Shown piece by piece: positions 34,199 to 42,439 of a stretch of 64,000 nucleotides of DNA (position 1 is its first letter; the number at the start of each line of letters is the position of its first letter). The notes beneath the pieces are model-generated. The model made no database searches. It saw only the letters and a program-made list of their open reading frames with translations, and was not told the origin of the DNA. The stretch covers positions 1,633,249 to 1,697,248 of the forward strand of contig JACKNO010000001.1 in assembly GCA_024234815.1 (NCBI GenBank), in the 5' to 3' direction. The stretch is from Pseudomonadales bacterium (lineage in GTDB: Bacteria; Pseudomonadota; Gammaproteobacteria; Pseudomonadales; Halieaceae). Position numbers and translations under genes: made by a program.

Positions 34199-34498
34199 AT
34201 GAGCAATACAAATTTTTTCAGAAGCATGACGGTGGCAATGGTACTGCTTTGCAGCCTGTCCATGGAAGCGGCCAATGCCCAGCCGCCCGGCGGGGGTGTC
34301 GGTGGCAATCGCGGTGGGCCGCCCCAGGAGGCGTTTGACGCCTGTGCCGACAAGGCCAGTGGCGATAGTTGCCAGATGACCGGACGCCGTGGAGAGGAGC
34401 TCGAGGGCAGCTGTGTCATCCCATCCGGAAAAGACGACACATTAGTGTGTGCGCCTGAAGGTGGTCCCGGTGGCGACCGGGGGTCGGACAATCAGTAG
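34199..34498 (+). CDS. Small secreted Gly-rich protein of unknown function
   Basis: 99 residues, starting MSNTNFFRSMTVAMVLLCSL with a signal peptide cut near ANAQ-PPGG. The mature part is a Gly/Pro segment followed by a four-Cys domain (ACADKASGDSCQMTGRRGEE, with later Cys in GSCVIP and LVCAPEG). The even number of cysteines suggests two disulfides in the periplasm. AGGAGA ribosome binding site at 8 bp. The CADK-GDSC pattern recurs in uncharacterised secreted proteins of gammaproteobacteria. A palindrome lies just upstream. Confidence 0.75.
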   Translation: MSNTNFFRSMTVAMVLLCSLSMEAANAQPPGGGVGGNRGGPPQEAFDACADKASGDSCQMTGRRGEELEGSCVIPSGKDDTLVCAPEGGPGGDRGSDNQ

Positions 34499-34612
34499 CG
34501 CTGGCACGCTGGCCAGGTACATTCAATGTGGCGATGAAGATGAGGGAGCGAACTCTGCCAACTCATTCATACTCGCCACCGCTATGGCAGAGCTGAAACG
34601 GCAGGAGTCTCT

Positions 34613-35194
34613 ATGAAGTATTGGCCCTATTTGGTAATTGCTTTGATATCGATCGGTGCGGCGGGTGCTCCACAGCACGCGCCGCCGGATAGACCTCAAG
34701 AGAGGCGCCCTCCGGTCAAGGAACTGCCAAGGACGCATCACCGCATCGAATTCAAAGGTGAACCCCTCTATTACTGGGGTGGGCATTTTTATCATCAGTC
34801 CGGCGGCATGTATGTCAGCATCACAGTGCCTATAGGCGCAATTGTGCCGTCCCTTCCCGGTGGTTTCGTAACCATCGGTACCGGGCCTGAGCGTTACTAT
34901 TACTATGCCGGTGCATATTACCGGCCCGTCAGTGAAGGCTATGTGGTTGTCGAAAAGCCCGCTGCCACGCCGGTCGTGCTGCCCGCTGAGGAAGATTCTG
35001 GAAAGCTGATTGTTTATCCCGCCGGGGGGCAGTCCAGTGATCAGGCCGGTCGCGATCGCTATGAATGTCACCTTTGGGCGACGGACGAGACTGACTTTGA
35101 TCCGACTGTTTCCAGCTCTGACGTCAGCTTGAAAGATGATTACAGGCGAGCGATGAGTGCGTGCCTGGAAGCCAGGAACTACGTGGTCAAATAG
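34613..35194 (+). CDS. Exported DUF6515-like protein
   Basis: 193 residues with a short leader (MKYWPYLVIALISIGAAG). A Tyr-rich central region (PLYYWGGHFYHQSGGMYVSI, RYYYYAGAYYRPV) precedes the segment IVYPAGGQSSDQAGRDRYEC, followed by HLWATDETDFDPT. This tail is the part I associate with DUF6515. A good ribosome binding site (AGGAGTC) precedes the ATG. Likely an envelope protein; the role is unknown. Confidence 0.72.
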   Translation: MKYWPYLVIALISIGAAGAPQHAPPDRPQERRPPVKELPRTHHRIEFKGEPLYYWGGHFYHQSGGMYVSITVPIGAIVPSLPGGFVTIGTGPERYYYYAGAYYRPVSEGYVVVEKPAATPVVLPAEEDSGKLIVYPAGGQSSDQAGRDRYECHLWATDETDFDPTVSSSDVSLKDDYRRAMSACLEARNYVVK

Positions 35195-35276
35195 AGGGAA
35201 TTTCTTCATGCGATCTGCACAATACCTGCACATTTGTGCCGTCCAATACAGTTTCGATCAACCAGGGTAAAAGATA

Positions 35277-35591
35277 ATGCTGATTCCTTTGCGAACTCCC
35301 GTTCTGACGGCGGTAATGCTTCTTTCCGCCTGTGGTGGATCCGGATCGGGATCGAATGCCAGCGGTACCGCAGCGGTCACTGCAGAAGCAACAGAGGAAG
35401 TAACAGAGGAAGTAACAGAGGAAACCACGGGCGAAGCGCAAGCCGCGAATGCGCACCTGATGCTTGCCCAGCATGGCACGCTGAAAATTACGGCTACGCG
35501 TAGTCATGACAATCGCAGACATACCTTTGAGCTCACGCCCGCCGAGTCGGAGCAAGCGGTGTTTCCGTGCTCCAGGTCAGTTTGTATTTAA
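35277..35591 (+). CDS. Small putative lipoprotein with TEEV repeats
   Basis: 104 residues. The leader MLIPLRTPVLTAVMLLSAC gives a lipobox LLSAC with Cys19. It is followed by Gly/Ser and an acidic repeat (TEEVTEEVTEETT), then ANAHLMLAQHGTLKITATRS. The last residues (FPCSRSVCI) look untypical, and codons in the next frame (VLQVSLYLTISTGTCPSDGS) read equally well, so a frameshift near 35570 is possible. It converges on the molybdopterin enzyme. Function unknown. Confidence 0.5.
   Translation: MLIPLRTPVLTAVMLLSACGGSGSGSNASGTAAVTAEATEEVTEEVTEETTGEAQAANAHLMLAQHGTLKITATRSHDNRRHTFELTPAESEQAVFPCSRSVCI
35391..35423 (+). repeat. 12-bp tandem repeat inside lipoprotein gene
   Basis: The unit ACAGAGGAAGTA occurs twice exactly (35391-35402, 35403-35414), followed by a third partial copy. 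It encodes Thr-Glu-Glu-Val repeats and keeps frame when units are gained or lost. Confidence 0.7.
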
Positions 35592-35638
35592 CGATTTCCA
35601 CAGGGACTTGCCCATCTGACGGGTCGGGCACGGCGTCT

Positions 35639-37789
35639 TTATGTAGCGTACAACTTGACGGGGAAGCCGGTCATCTTCGGCATACCCATCAGCGGGTCGA
35701 AATCCCGATCGACAGCAATGAGCTTTGCAGCACTGCCGCCATAGCGCCTCACATCCCCTGGCGCTGCCGGGTCGCCGCCAAAGCAGTGGGACATTGATAC
35801 GATTCCCTGGCGCAGCCTGGCATCGGCCTCCACCACGACCTCGATCGACGAGTGCTCGGATTGTAGAATCGCCGCATCACCTGGCGCCAGCCCAAGGTCT
35901 GCGAGATCCTCAGGATGCAGGTAAGCGGGATTTCCCATTGGGTTTTTCGGAAAGTCATGGCAGGAAGAGTTGTAGACGTGCGCGACCCGGCGCACGGTCA
36001 ACAGGTGTGTATAGCTGCCGTCCTGTCCGTAGCAACCGCGCTCAGGAATAATCCGGGCAAGCAGTTGCTCAAGATCTTCGGCAACCTCGGTGGGCAGCAA
36101 TTGCAGTTTTTCATCGATGCCCTCGAATGGCGCGGCCACTTTGATATCGGAGAACTCGCCAAACAACTTGCCCCCTTCGTATTTGGCCAATTCCCGAATG
36201 GGTACCTTGACCATGTCATTCGGGTACATCAATTCCAGTATATCCAGGGTTTCCAGCGACGGATTGGTGAGGTCGATGGAGCCGCCTGCCAGCTTGATGT
36301 CGGTGCCAAGGCGGCGTGCCAGTCCAACCAGGTAACGCCACTCTTCCTGCACCGCGTTTTTGGGCTCGAAGATCGGCTTGCTGTACTGGCCAAAAGGCAG
36401 GTCGTAGAGTCGATCGGTGAATTCCGCCAGGCCGTCGCGTTCGAAGGCGTGGGCCGCGGGGAGCACATAATCCGCATGGCGCGTGGTGGCGGTTTCCCTG
36501 ATGTCGATACAGACCAGCAGTTCCAGTTCATCCAGCGCCTGCAGCGTTCTTTCCTGGTCCGGCCAGGACATCACGGGATTGCCGCCAATGACGATGAGCG
36601 CCCTGACCTGTCCTGCACCGGGGGTCAGGATTTCTTCCGCCGCCACCGGCGTGGGCATTTCCTGGAACACCTGTCGAATGCCGCGAATACGTGACGCCTT
36701 GGTATCCAGTTTCGGATTCAGCATGGGTGGCAGAAAATCCGCCGGCAGGGTCTGCGCCGGCGGTGGGATATTGGGTGTCAGCAGGCAGGGTGCCGATACC
36801 GGGTCGCCCTCCCGATTCCAGCGGCCACAGAGGGTATTCAGCGCCAGTATCAGGTGTTCGCTCAGGTGGGGGAACTGCGCCATATCGGGCCCGGTACCGG
36901 AGCTGGCCGTGCCCCGGGGGTTGGTGGCGAACATGCGCGCGGCGGCGGCGATGTCCTCTGCTGGAAGGCCGGTCCGCGTGGCTACCGTGTCCAGGTCAAA
37001 CCTTTCAACAGCCGCTTTGAGTGAGGCGAAGCCCTCGGTTTCCCTTGCGACAAAGTCACGATCGTAAAGGGCCTCATCGATGATCAGGCGTATCATGCCA
37101 GCCAGTAGTGTCGCGTCTTCACCGGGCAGAATGGGAAGGTGTATATCTGCATGCTCAGCAGTTTCCGTGCGGCGCGGATCGATCACGATCAACTTCATGC
37201 CGCGTTTTTTGGCTTCCTTCAATGCCGTGGGATACCAACCGGGGGGAGCGCCCGTCATATTGAGCGCTGAAATAACAGGGTTGTTGCCGATAAGCATGCA
37301 CACATCGGCACCTTCGAAGCCGTGGGCGCCGCCACCCCAGACACCGTGCCGGCGCACGGCGATAATCTTCGACGGCTGGTCCAGCGTCATACTGCTGAAA
37401 TCCATTTCCGAGCCCAGCCCGGCCAGCCAGGCCTGGGCAACCTGGTTGCCGTTGGAGCTCACAGATAAGCCATTACCCCGATAGATAGCGACCGCCCTGG
37501 GACCGTGTGCATCCATGATGGCCCTGATCCGCTCGGCGATCTCATCCAGAGCCTGTTCATTGTCGACCACCGAAAAGTCCTGGTCCCGTGAGCTGCGACT
37601 CAGGGCATGAAGGATGCGCTCTTTACTGTGGTACTGGTGACCCCACTGCCGCCCCTTGGCGCAGGTGAAACCTTTGCTCATCGGATGATCTTTATCGCCA
37701 CGAATTTTTATGATCTGCTCATCTTCAACATCGACCTCCAAGCCGCAGTAGGCGTTGCAAATTTTGCAGAAGGTTTTATGTGTTTTCAT
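35639..37789 (-). CDS. Molybdopterin-dependent oxidoreductase (DMSO reductase family)
   Basis: 716 residues. An N-terminal [4Fe-4S] motif has Cys8-X2-Cys11-X3-Cys15-X27-Cys43 (CKICNAYC and FTCAKG). The four domains of the bis-MGD family follow, with VCMLIGNNPVISALN, IVIDPRRTETAEHADIHLPI and the C-terminal MGD-binding part GNPAYLHPEDLADLGLAPGD. Where formate dehydrogenases have Cys or Sec as Mo ligand, the text reads SSMTLDQPSK, with no Cys. No signal peptide, so it is cytoplasmic. No partner subunit is adjacent, so the electron acceptor is unclear. The substrate is unknown. Confidence 0.85.
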   Translation of the reverse strand: MKTHKTFCKICNAYCGLEVDVEDEQIIKIRGDKDHPMSKGFTCAKGRQWGHQYHSKERILHALSRSSRDQDFSVVDNEQALDEIAERIRAIMDAHGPRAVAIYRGNGLSVSSNGNQVAQAWLAGLGSEMDFSSMTLDQPSKIIAVRRHGVWGGGAHGFEGADVCMLIGNNPVISALNMTGAPPGWYPTALKEAKKRGMKLIVIDPRRTETAEHADIHLPILPGEDATLLAGMIRLIIDEALYDRDFVARETEGFASLKAAVERFDLDTVATRTGLPAEDIAAAARMFATNPRGTASSGTGPDMAQFPHLSEHLILALNTLCGRWNREGDPVSAPCLLTPNIPPPAQTLPADFLPPMLNPKLDTKASRIRGIRQVFQEMPTPVAAEEILTPGAGQVRALIVIGGNPVMSWPDQERTLQALDELELLVCIDIRETATTRHADYVLPAAHAFERDGLAEFTDRLYDLPFGQYSKPIFEPKNAVQEEWRYLVGLARRLGTDIKLAGGSIDLTNPSLETLDILELMYPNDMVKVPIRELAKYEGGKLFGEFSDIKVAAPFEGIDEKLQLLPTEVAEDLEQLLARIIPERGCYGQDGSYTHLLTVRRVAHVYNSSCHDFPKNPMGNPAYLHPEDLADLGLAPGDAAILQSEHSSIEVVVEADARLRQGIVSMSHCFGGDPAAPGDVRRYGGSAAKLIAVDRDFDPLMGMPKMTGFPVKLYAT

Positions 37790-37999
37790 TCCCGTATTCT
37801 CGCAGCAAAAGTTGGTTGTACAAGCCGGCGCCTCGATGTCGCCCGGACAGATTATATGAAGTGCTGGCTACCCGCATCCTGCGCCGCACCGCGGCCTTTG
37901 CCTGCACCCGGTTCTCGAGCAACCTTTCCCCCTGCGCGCCAACATTGACACATTGCAATATGCCGCATATAGTCAGGCAAATTGCACAGGAAAGTATCA

Positions 38000-38467
38000 A
38001 TGGGCGCGACAGCCGGAGTATACAAACCCGAGCCCGGGTATCACGAGACCGCCTCGGTACGGGCCATGCGCCGGGTCAGCGAGATCACGGGCGTCGACAT
38101 CCAGGACGCACTGGATGAAGTCCGGCTGATCCAGACCGGTGTCCCGCCCATGCTGTTGGAGAGCCTGAAGCAGCTCGGAATCAGCCAGTCCGAGTGCCAG
38201 TGGATCATCAAGCCCCGCACGCTCGCACACCGCAAAAGCAAGAAGGAGCTTTTGACGCAGGAGGAGACGGGGCGCTGGTTCCGAGCCATCAAGATTCTCG
38301 CGCTGGCGGTCGAGGTGTTTGGCAACCAGGGCAAAGCCAGTGAGTGGCTGCGTAAATCCCGCGCCCGTTTCGGGGGGCATTCCGCCCTGGACATCATGCA
38401 GAATGAACCCGGAGCCCAACTGGTAGAGGAGACCCTGAACCAGATTGATTCCGGCTACTTTGCGTGA
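38000..38467 (+). CDS. Xre/MbcA/ParS-type antitoxin
   Basis: 155 residues from the ATG at 38000 (AGGAAA upstream). The N-terminal helix-turn-helix-like half (VPPMLLESLKQLGISQSECQ) and the C-terminal ALAVEVFGNQGKASEWLRKS, then HSALDIMQNEPGAQLVEETL, match the MbcA/ParS/Xre antitoxin toxin-binding domain (DUF2384). Its stop overlaps the toxin start (GTGA). It neutralises the RES toxin and, in known systems, represses the operon. Confidence 0.88.
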   Translation: MGATAGVYKPEPGYHETASVRAMRRVSEITGVDIQDALDEVRLIQTGVPPMLLESLKQLGISQSECQWIIKPRTLAHRKSKKELLTQEETGRWFRAIKILALAVEVFGNQGKASEWLRKSRARFGGHSALDIMQNEPGAQLVEETLNQIDSGYFA

Positions 38468-38913
38468 AGTTATGGCGCGTCAGCAATTACGCTGACTTGC
38501 AGGGAATTGGCGGTGTGAAAACCGCCGCCCGCTGGCACAACAAGGGTATTCCGGTGGTTTACCTGGCCGAGAGTCCGGCGCTGGCGATGCTGGAAATTCT
38601 GGTGCACTTCGATATGGAACCCGATGAGGTCCCCGATCAATACCAGCTGCTGGAAGTGGAGTACGACGGTCGCAGAGGTATTTCCCGCCTCGACGAATCC
38701 CTGCTTCCCCCCGACTGGCGCGCCAATATTCCCCTTACGCGCGCGTTTGGCGACAGGTGGCTGACGGGTTTTTCCAGTGCGGTACTGCGGGTGCCTTCAG
38801 TGATCGTCCCGCACAGCTACAACTACCTGCTGAACCCGCGGCATCCCGCCGCCGCCGCGGCACAAATTGTAGCTGTGCACCAACACCCGTTTGATCCGCG
38901 GCTCGTGCAATGA
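38464..38913 (+). CDS. RES-domain toxin (NAD+-degrading)
   Basis: 149 residues from the GTG at 38464, overlapping the antitoxin's TGA. The RES name residues are present: Arg in LWRVSN, Glu in YLAESPALAMLEILVH, Ser in SAVLRVPSVIVP. GGVKTAARWHNKGIPVVYLA is the typical fold start. Members act as NAD+ phosphorylases or glycohydrolases (e.g. MbcT, ParT) that stop growth when the antitoxin is lost. Length is normal. Confidence 0.9.
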   Translation: MKLWRVSNYADLQGIGGVKTAARWHNKGIPVVYLAESPALAMLEILVHFDMEPDEVPDQYQLLEVEYDGRRGISRLDESLLPPDWRANIPLTRAFGDRWLTGFSSAVLRVPSVIVPHSYNYLLNPRHPAAAAAQIVAVHQHPFDPRLVQ

Positions 38914-38940
38914 CGTCTGCAAAGGCTTATCTCAAAAACA

Positions 38941-38959
38941 GCAAATAAGAATCATTTGC
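38941..38959. promoter_or_regulatory. Fur-box-like 19-bp inverted repeat
   Basis: GCAAAT and ATTTGC flank a seven-base centre (AAGAATC), giving a 19-bp element with 13 matches to the classical Fur consensus GATAATGATAATCATTATC. It lies 60-78 bp before a small ORF start at 39019. Iron control is suggested but unproven. Confidence 0.4.
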
Positions 38960-39018
38960 ATTTAAAAAGTCTCCGCTGTACTCTCGAAAGTGAAAGCAAA
39001 TACCCAGGGGGACGATTC

Positions 39019-39425
39019 ATGCAAATTCAATTTCTATGTGGTACTCATCGGCGGTGGTTGATCAATCAGCCGGAGCAGGCCGTGACGCCAGGCTCTGGGC
39101 GGCGCGAGGTACGAAGAGGAGCGGTAGTCCTGCATTGAATCCGAGGGAGTATGTAGCTGTGCGAGGCGTTATTGACGAGTCTCTGAAATCAGCCATCGTG
39201 GCAGGCGGCGTCGCAGCGTACACGCGTGATGCGGCGGCCGCCGATAGTGCGGCGCAAGCCCGGACTCCATCCGGCGGCGTTGGCTATGTGCAGCTGGAGA
39301 TACGTACGGATACACTGTACAGCCTGATCCATCGTAATGTATTGGTGATTGAGGACCTGCGCGGACTGGACCGACAGACAAAAAGCTGGATCAGGAAGCA
39401 ACTGCTGGACACGCTCCTGCTGTAA
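39019..39425 (+). pseudogene. Small gene, apparently frameshifted
   Basis: An ATG at 39019 follows AGGGGGA and encodes MQIQFLCGTHRRWLINQPEQ, then loses sense and stops at 39138. The -1 frame picks up near 39084 with RLWAARGTKRSG and stays open to 39425, ending IRKQLLDTLLL. The join INQPEQAV/RLWAAR reads like one protein, so one base was probably lost or two gained at about 39080-39090. A GTG start at 39159 (GAGGGAG upstream) could also give an intact 88-residue protein MRGVIDESLKSAIVAGG. No family is recognised; the Cys-x-x-x-His-x-x-Trp-Leu start is distinctive. Confidence 0.42.
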
Positions 39426-39464
39426 GGGTGCTATCCCGCCCTGGCACCGCGCCAGTGCAGATCC

Positions 39465-40616
39465 TCACAGGCCCTCATCCAGCAGTTCTGGCTGACAGTC
39501 TCCCGGGTTGACCGGATTGCAACGCGCAACGCCGCCGCCGGGCAGCGTCACGTGGTAGTCGCTGAACGCCGGATTCGGCACCGGGTAATCGGTACTCACG
39601 AAGTGTGCCCCGCTGGCCAGCGCCGCATCGCGCATGGTGGTGTCGTTTTCGCGCGCCTGAACGGTGTCGGCGTCCGCGCGGGTGCGCACCATATAACCCT
39701 GCTTTACCAGCTCGGCAATTTCGCCGGGTTCCGATAGTGGGTTATTGCGTTTCATAAAAGCGGCTTCCGGTGTCCCGGCCGGCGAATCGGTGAACAGTAC
39801 ACGGCCTTCAAGGGATGGATGCCCGGCGATGTAGTTCTCCCGCGGGCCGCCGGTATTGTCCAGTGCAAACATGATTTTGCCGCGTACCTGGGATAGTAGC
39901 GGCCACCCCTGCGTCTGCACAGCCAGCTCCAGTGTCACCTCATCGCCGCGCACATCGTCGGGCAGCAGCAGTTGTTGGCGGGGAAAGACGCTGCGTATTT
40001 CAGCGTCGATACGATTCAGCGCGTCCACGCCGAAGGGTACGGGGGTGGCAAAGCCCAGGTTCAGCGGGTCGGGAATTGCCTCGTCCTTAACTTCCACCAG
40101 TACAGTGATGGGCAGATGGTCGGGGTGGGCGTCCGACCAGGTCTTGATCTCCTGCAGACAGCTGACAAAGGTGTAGCAGGTGGTTTCATAGTCGATATCC
40201 TGCACATGCAATACTTTCAGACCCGGCGCATCCAGTTCGGGGATGCCGGAAGCCGCATCCTCTCCGAACAGGGTCCGCACGGGGTGGTTGGCATACAGCC
40301 CGCCCTGCGGATCGTCAAAGACATCCAGTTCAATCTGCCGTATGCCCTGCGTGTCAAACTGCTGTTGCAGCGGAACGTGTGAGTAGTCCAGCCCCGGCGC
40401 TTCATCCGGTATGAAGGCCAGTAGCAGTTCGAACTGGTCCTGTTTTGGCCGGATGTGGTAACTGTTGTGGCTGCCCAGGTACTGCACCTGGTTCATCCGC
40501 ACGTCGTCGAGTGGCTGGACCTGGGGCGAAGCATTCGAGGAGTTGTTGCATCCGCTGACCAGGGGCAGCAGTGCGCCCAGCAGGACGGCGGTGCCCGCGA
40601 GTATCTTGTGTGTCAT
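39465..40616 (-). CDS. Ca2+-dependent phosphoinositide phospholipase C-like lipoprotein
   Basis: 383 residues. The leader MTHKILAGTAVLLGALLPLV ends at lipobox VSGC (Cys23). The domain start MNQVQYLGSHNSYHIRPKQ has the catalytic His of the PI-PLC fold, followed by DTQGIRQIELDVFDDPQGG (Glu/Asp metal ligands) and LPITVLVEVKDEAIP, as in the PLC-like phosphodiesterase (PI-PLC-C1) family of secreted bacterial proteins. It probably cleaves a phosphodiester outside the cytoplasm. The substrate is not determined. Its C-terminal tail ends with a two-Cys segment (RCNPVNPGDCQPE). Confidence 0.82.
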   Translation of the reverse strand: MTHKILAGTAVLLGALLPLVSGCNNSSNASPQVQPLDDVRMNQVQYLGSHNSYHIRPKQDQFELLLAFIPDEAPGLDYSHVPLQQQFDTQGIRQIELDVFDDPQGGLYANHPVRTLFGEDAASGIPELDAPGLKVLHVQDIDYETTCYTFVSCLQEIKTWSDAHPDHLPITVLVEVKDEAIPDPLNLGFATPVPFGVDALNRIDAEIRSVFPRQQLLLPDDVRGDEVTLELAVQTQGWPLLSQVRGKIMFALDNTGGPRENYIAGHPSLEGRVLFTDSPAGTPEAAFMKRNNPLSEPGEIAELVKQGYMVRTRADADTVQARENDTTMRDAALASGAHFVSTDYPVPNPAFSDYHVTLPGGGVARCNPVNPGDCQPELLDEGL

Positions 40617-40759
40617 AGCGTAAGCCTCGTTTTATTGCGCTACAGCGCCGCAAACTGGGTTGCCGGTGGAACCCGGACAATCACGGGCAACCGCCACCGC
40701 TGGGCGTGCGGGCCTGTCGGAGACGGAGCTGTAGAGTCTCTTGCTCATGCGTCTACGCT

Positions 40760-41227
40760 TTATTCCTCGAAGGCCTCTATGATCAACCCGGTTGCTGCAT
40801 CGATAAGAAGCACAGCGGTGCCTACCCTGATAATTTTTTGACCGTTCGGTGTGCGACCGAGCTCCTTGAGAAGCGCGCTGGGTAAGTCGTAATAGGTCAG
40901 GTCGGGGGGAAACCGCTCACCCTTTTGCCACTTTTTGGCTTGACCAGGAGGCTGGCAGCCATTGTTCTTCTTGGCCAATCCCGGCGGGCAATTGCCTGAA
41001 GCCTCAGATTGCAGGTAGTAATCCCTGATAAGGGCTGTGCGCTGCGTGGTGAAGTAGGACTGAGAACTGTCAGCTAACTGCTTATCAGTTGACTTTGCGC
41101 TACTGGATACCGCGGGGGTGTTCTTCCCGCTATTTCCCGGCGAGGCAGGTTTGTCAGCTAGTGCGTGTCCACTGGTGAGAGCGGTGAGAGCCAGGTAAAT
41201 GGTTGCTTGCCTTATCCACTGGTGCAT
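40760..41227 (-). CDS. Exported CigR-like protein (RcnB-type fold)
   Basis: 155 residues with signal peptide (MHQWIRQATIYLALTALTSG, cut near ALA-DKP). A Ser/Thr-rich linker leads to NCPPGLAKKNNGCQPPGQAK, then KKWQKGERFPPDLTYYDLPS and IRVGTAVLLIDAATGLIIEA. The PPGxAKK and final VLLID-ATGLI pattern resembles the inner-membrane/periplasmic CigR-like and RcnB-like proteins. The ribosome binding site is GGAGG. Function unknown; two Cys may form a disulfide. Confidence 0.68.
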   Translation of the reverse strand: MHQWIRQATIYLALTALTSGHALADKPASPGNSGKNTPAVSSSAKSTDKQLADSSQSYFTTQRTALIRDYYLQSEASGNCPPGLAKKNNGCQPPGQAKKWQKGERFPPDLTYYDLPSALLKELGRTPNGQKIIRVGTAVLLIDAATGLIIEAFEE

Positions 41228-41721
41228 TGATGCCTCCGATTTACAACAAGTTTGTGTTTACAAAAAACAAGCGCTTTCAGTCAGCCTGGCCGCGATTGGA
41301 GGTGATGATAGGCGCGTTCCCGGATGCCCGCAATGCGCAACCGGTAGCAACTGACTGCAATGCCATTTCGCCATCGCAGTATCGCCTCACCCTCGAACAG
41401 TTAAGGCGATTATCCGAAATTCAGTGCGTGACGGAAAAAGGTGTCAGCTTTTCTTACAGGCGCTTGGAGATTTGTGTGCGGTGTATCACAGATCGCTTGC
41501 CCGCAAGTCGGAAAGTTTTACAAAGGTGGCCGAGATGCCGTTTTGTTAAAACGTAACTACCTGTTAAATATGGGAAATATAATACTGGCATGATATGTGC
41601 ATATATATTGGCACGGTATGCCCGCAAACTAACAACCGGGACATGCCGATGGATAGAGAATTGTACCCGCCGTAACAACGTTGTGCGGCGATCATCACAA
41701 GCGAAGAGAGGATCTTAAGTT
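41228..41721. other. Divergent intergenic region before PEP-CTERM gene
   Basis: 494 bp with no convincing gene. AT-rich in its right part (about 41560-41620), it holds the sigma-54-like promoter at 41586-41601 and a second TGGCACG at 41609. Confidence 0.45.
41586..41601 (+). promoter_or_regulatory. Candidate sigma-54 promoter
   Basis: TGGCATGATATGTGCA matches the -24/-12 pattern TGGCACG-N4-TTGCA, with GG and GC exactly ten bases apart. It is 120 bp upstream of the PEP-CTERM protein ATG. PEP-CTERM genes in several bacteria are controlled by the sigma-54-dependent PrsK/PrsR system, so the location makes sense. Confidence 0.55.
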
Positions 41722-42351
41722 ATGCGTATTCGAGGGATCATGAATGTGACCCTATTTGGACTGGTAATCGGATTGGCAGCATCACGAGCACAGGCGATCG
41801 CGATCACGGATGTGAGTTTCCGTATTCCTCCTGCTGTCTCTCAGAACGCCAGTGCGGCTCAGCAAGTAGCAGGTAATGACAGCGTTGCGGAAATCAACAA
41901 GCTCAGCGGAGCATTCGCGGGTGATACCTGGACATTGCTGGACAAGACAGACGCAGCATCCACTGTGTTCAATAATGTCACGTTTACTCTGACCTCTGTT
42001 GCCGGCAACAAGTCGGGTGGATGGCAATTGAGCTGGAGTGGCGGCGGGCTGCCCCTGAATATGGATTTCGTGTTCGTCACCAAGGCGGCCCGTGATTGGG
42101 GCGCATACCTGTTCGAGTCGATGAACTTTACGACCGCGCCAATGGCCGGCGAAGGAACCTTTGCAATTTCCTGGTTGAATAATGGAGGTCAAACGCCCGG
42201 GCTGAGCCATGCATCGATCTACGGTCGTCTGGCCAATGATCCCTCTCAAGACCTCGACCCTCGGCAGGTCCCGATTCCCGGGTCGCTGTTACTTCTGGCT
42301 TTGGGTCTGGGCCTGCTGGGTCAGTCACGAAAGGGCGCCCGACACAGTTAA
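41722..42351 (+). CDS. PEP-CTERM-type exported protein
   Basis: 209 residues. An N-terminal signal peptide (NVTLFGLVIGLAASRAQA) and a C-terminal sorting signal QVPIPGSLLLLALGLGLLGQ followed by SRKGARHS, i.e. Pro-x-Pro-Gly motif, helix and basic tail, as in exosortase substrates. The middle resembles a beta-sandwich choice-of-anchor domain (FNNVTFTLTSVAGNKSGGWQ, then LSHASIYGRL). Such proteins are cut by an exosortase, which is not seen in this window, and often go to the exopolysaccharide matrix. A sigma-54 promoter is predicted upstream, and a terminator lies 59 bp downstream. Confidence 0.85.
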   Translation: MRIRGIMNVTLFGLVIGLAASRAQAIAITDVSFRIPPAVSQNASAAQQVAGNDSVAEINKLSGAFAGDTWTLLDKTDAASTVFNNVTFTLTSVAGNKSGGWQLSWSGGGLPLNMDFVFVTKAARDWGAYLFESMNFTTAPMAGEGTFAISWLNNGGQTPGLSHASIYGRLANDPSQDLDPRQVPIPGSLLLLALGLGLLGQSRKGARHS

Positions 42352-42360
42352 GCTCGCAGG

Positions 42361-42378
42361 ACCTGCTTCAGTGCAGGT
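42361..42378 (+). other. Short hairpin after PEP-CTERM gene
   Basis: ACCTGC and GCAGGT are exact complements around the loop TTCAGT, ten bases after the stop. No T-run follows; it precedes the real terminator and may stabilise the mRNA end. Confidence 0.4.
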
Positions 42379-42409
42379 TCGCCAACATGGCCTGTAAGGC
42401 CGAAAAAAG

Positions 42410-42439
42410 AAACCCGGTGAATGTCAGCCGGGTTTTTTT
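42410..42439. terminator. Bidirectional rho-independent terminator
   Basis: AACCCGG (42411-42417) pairs with CCGGGTT (42428-42434), followed by a run of seven T on the plus strand. On the minus strand the hairpin is followed by T-rich sequence (complement of the A-run 42403-42408). It serves the PEP-CTERM gene and could also stop transcripts of the TonB receptor. Confidence 0.85.

Noticed and set aside
41608..41625. Second sigma-54 promoter at TGGCACG
   Set aside because: The distance from GG to the next GC is 8 or 12 bases, not 10.
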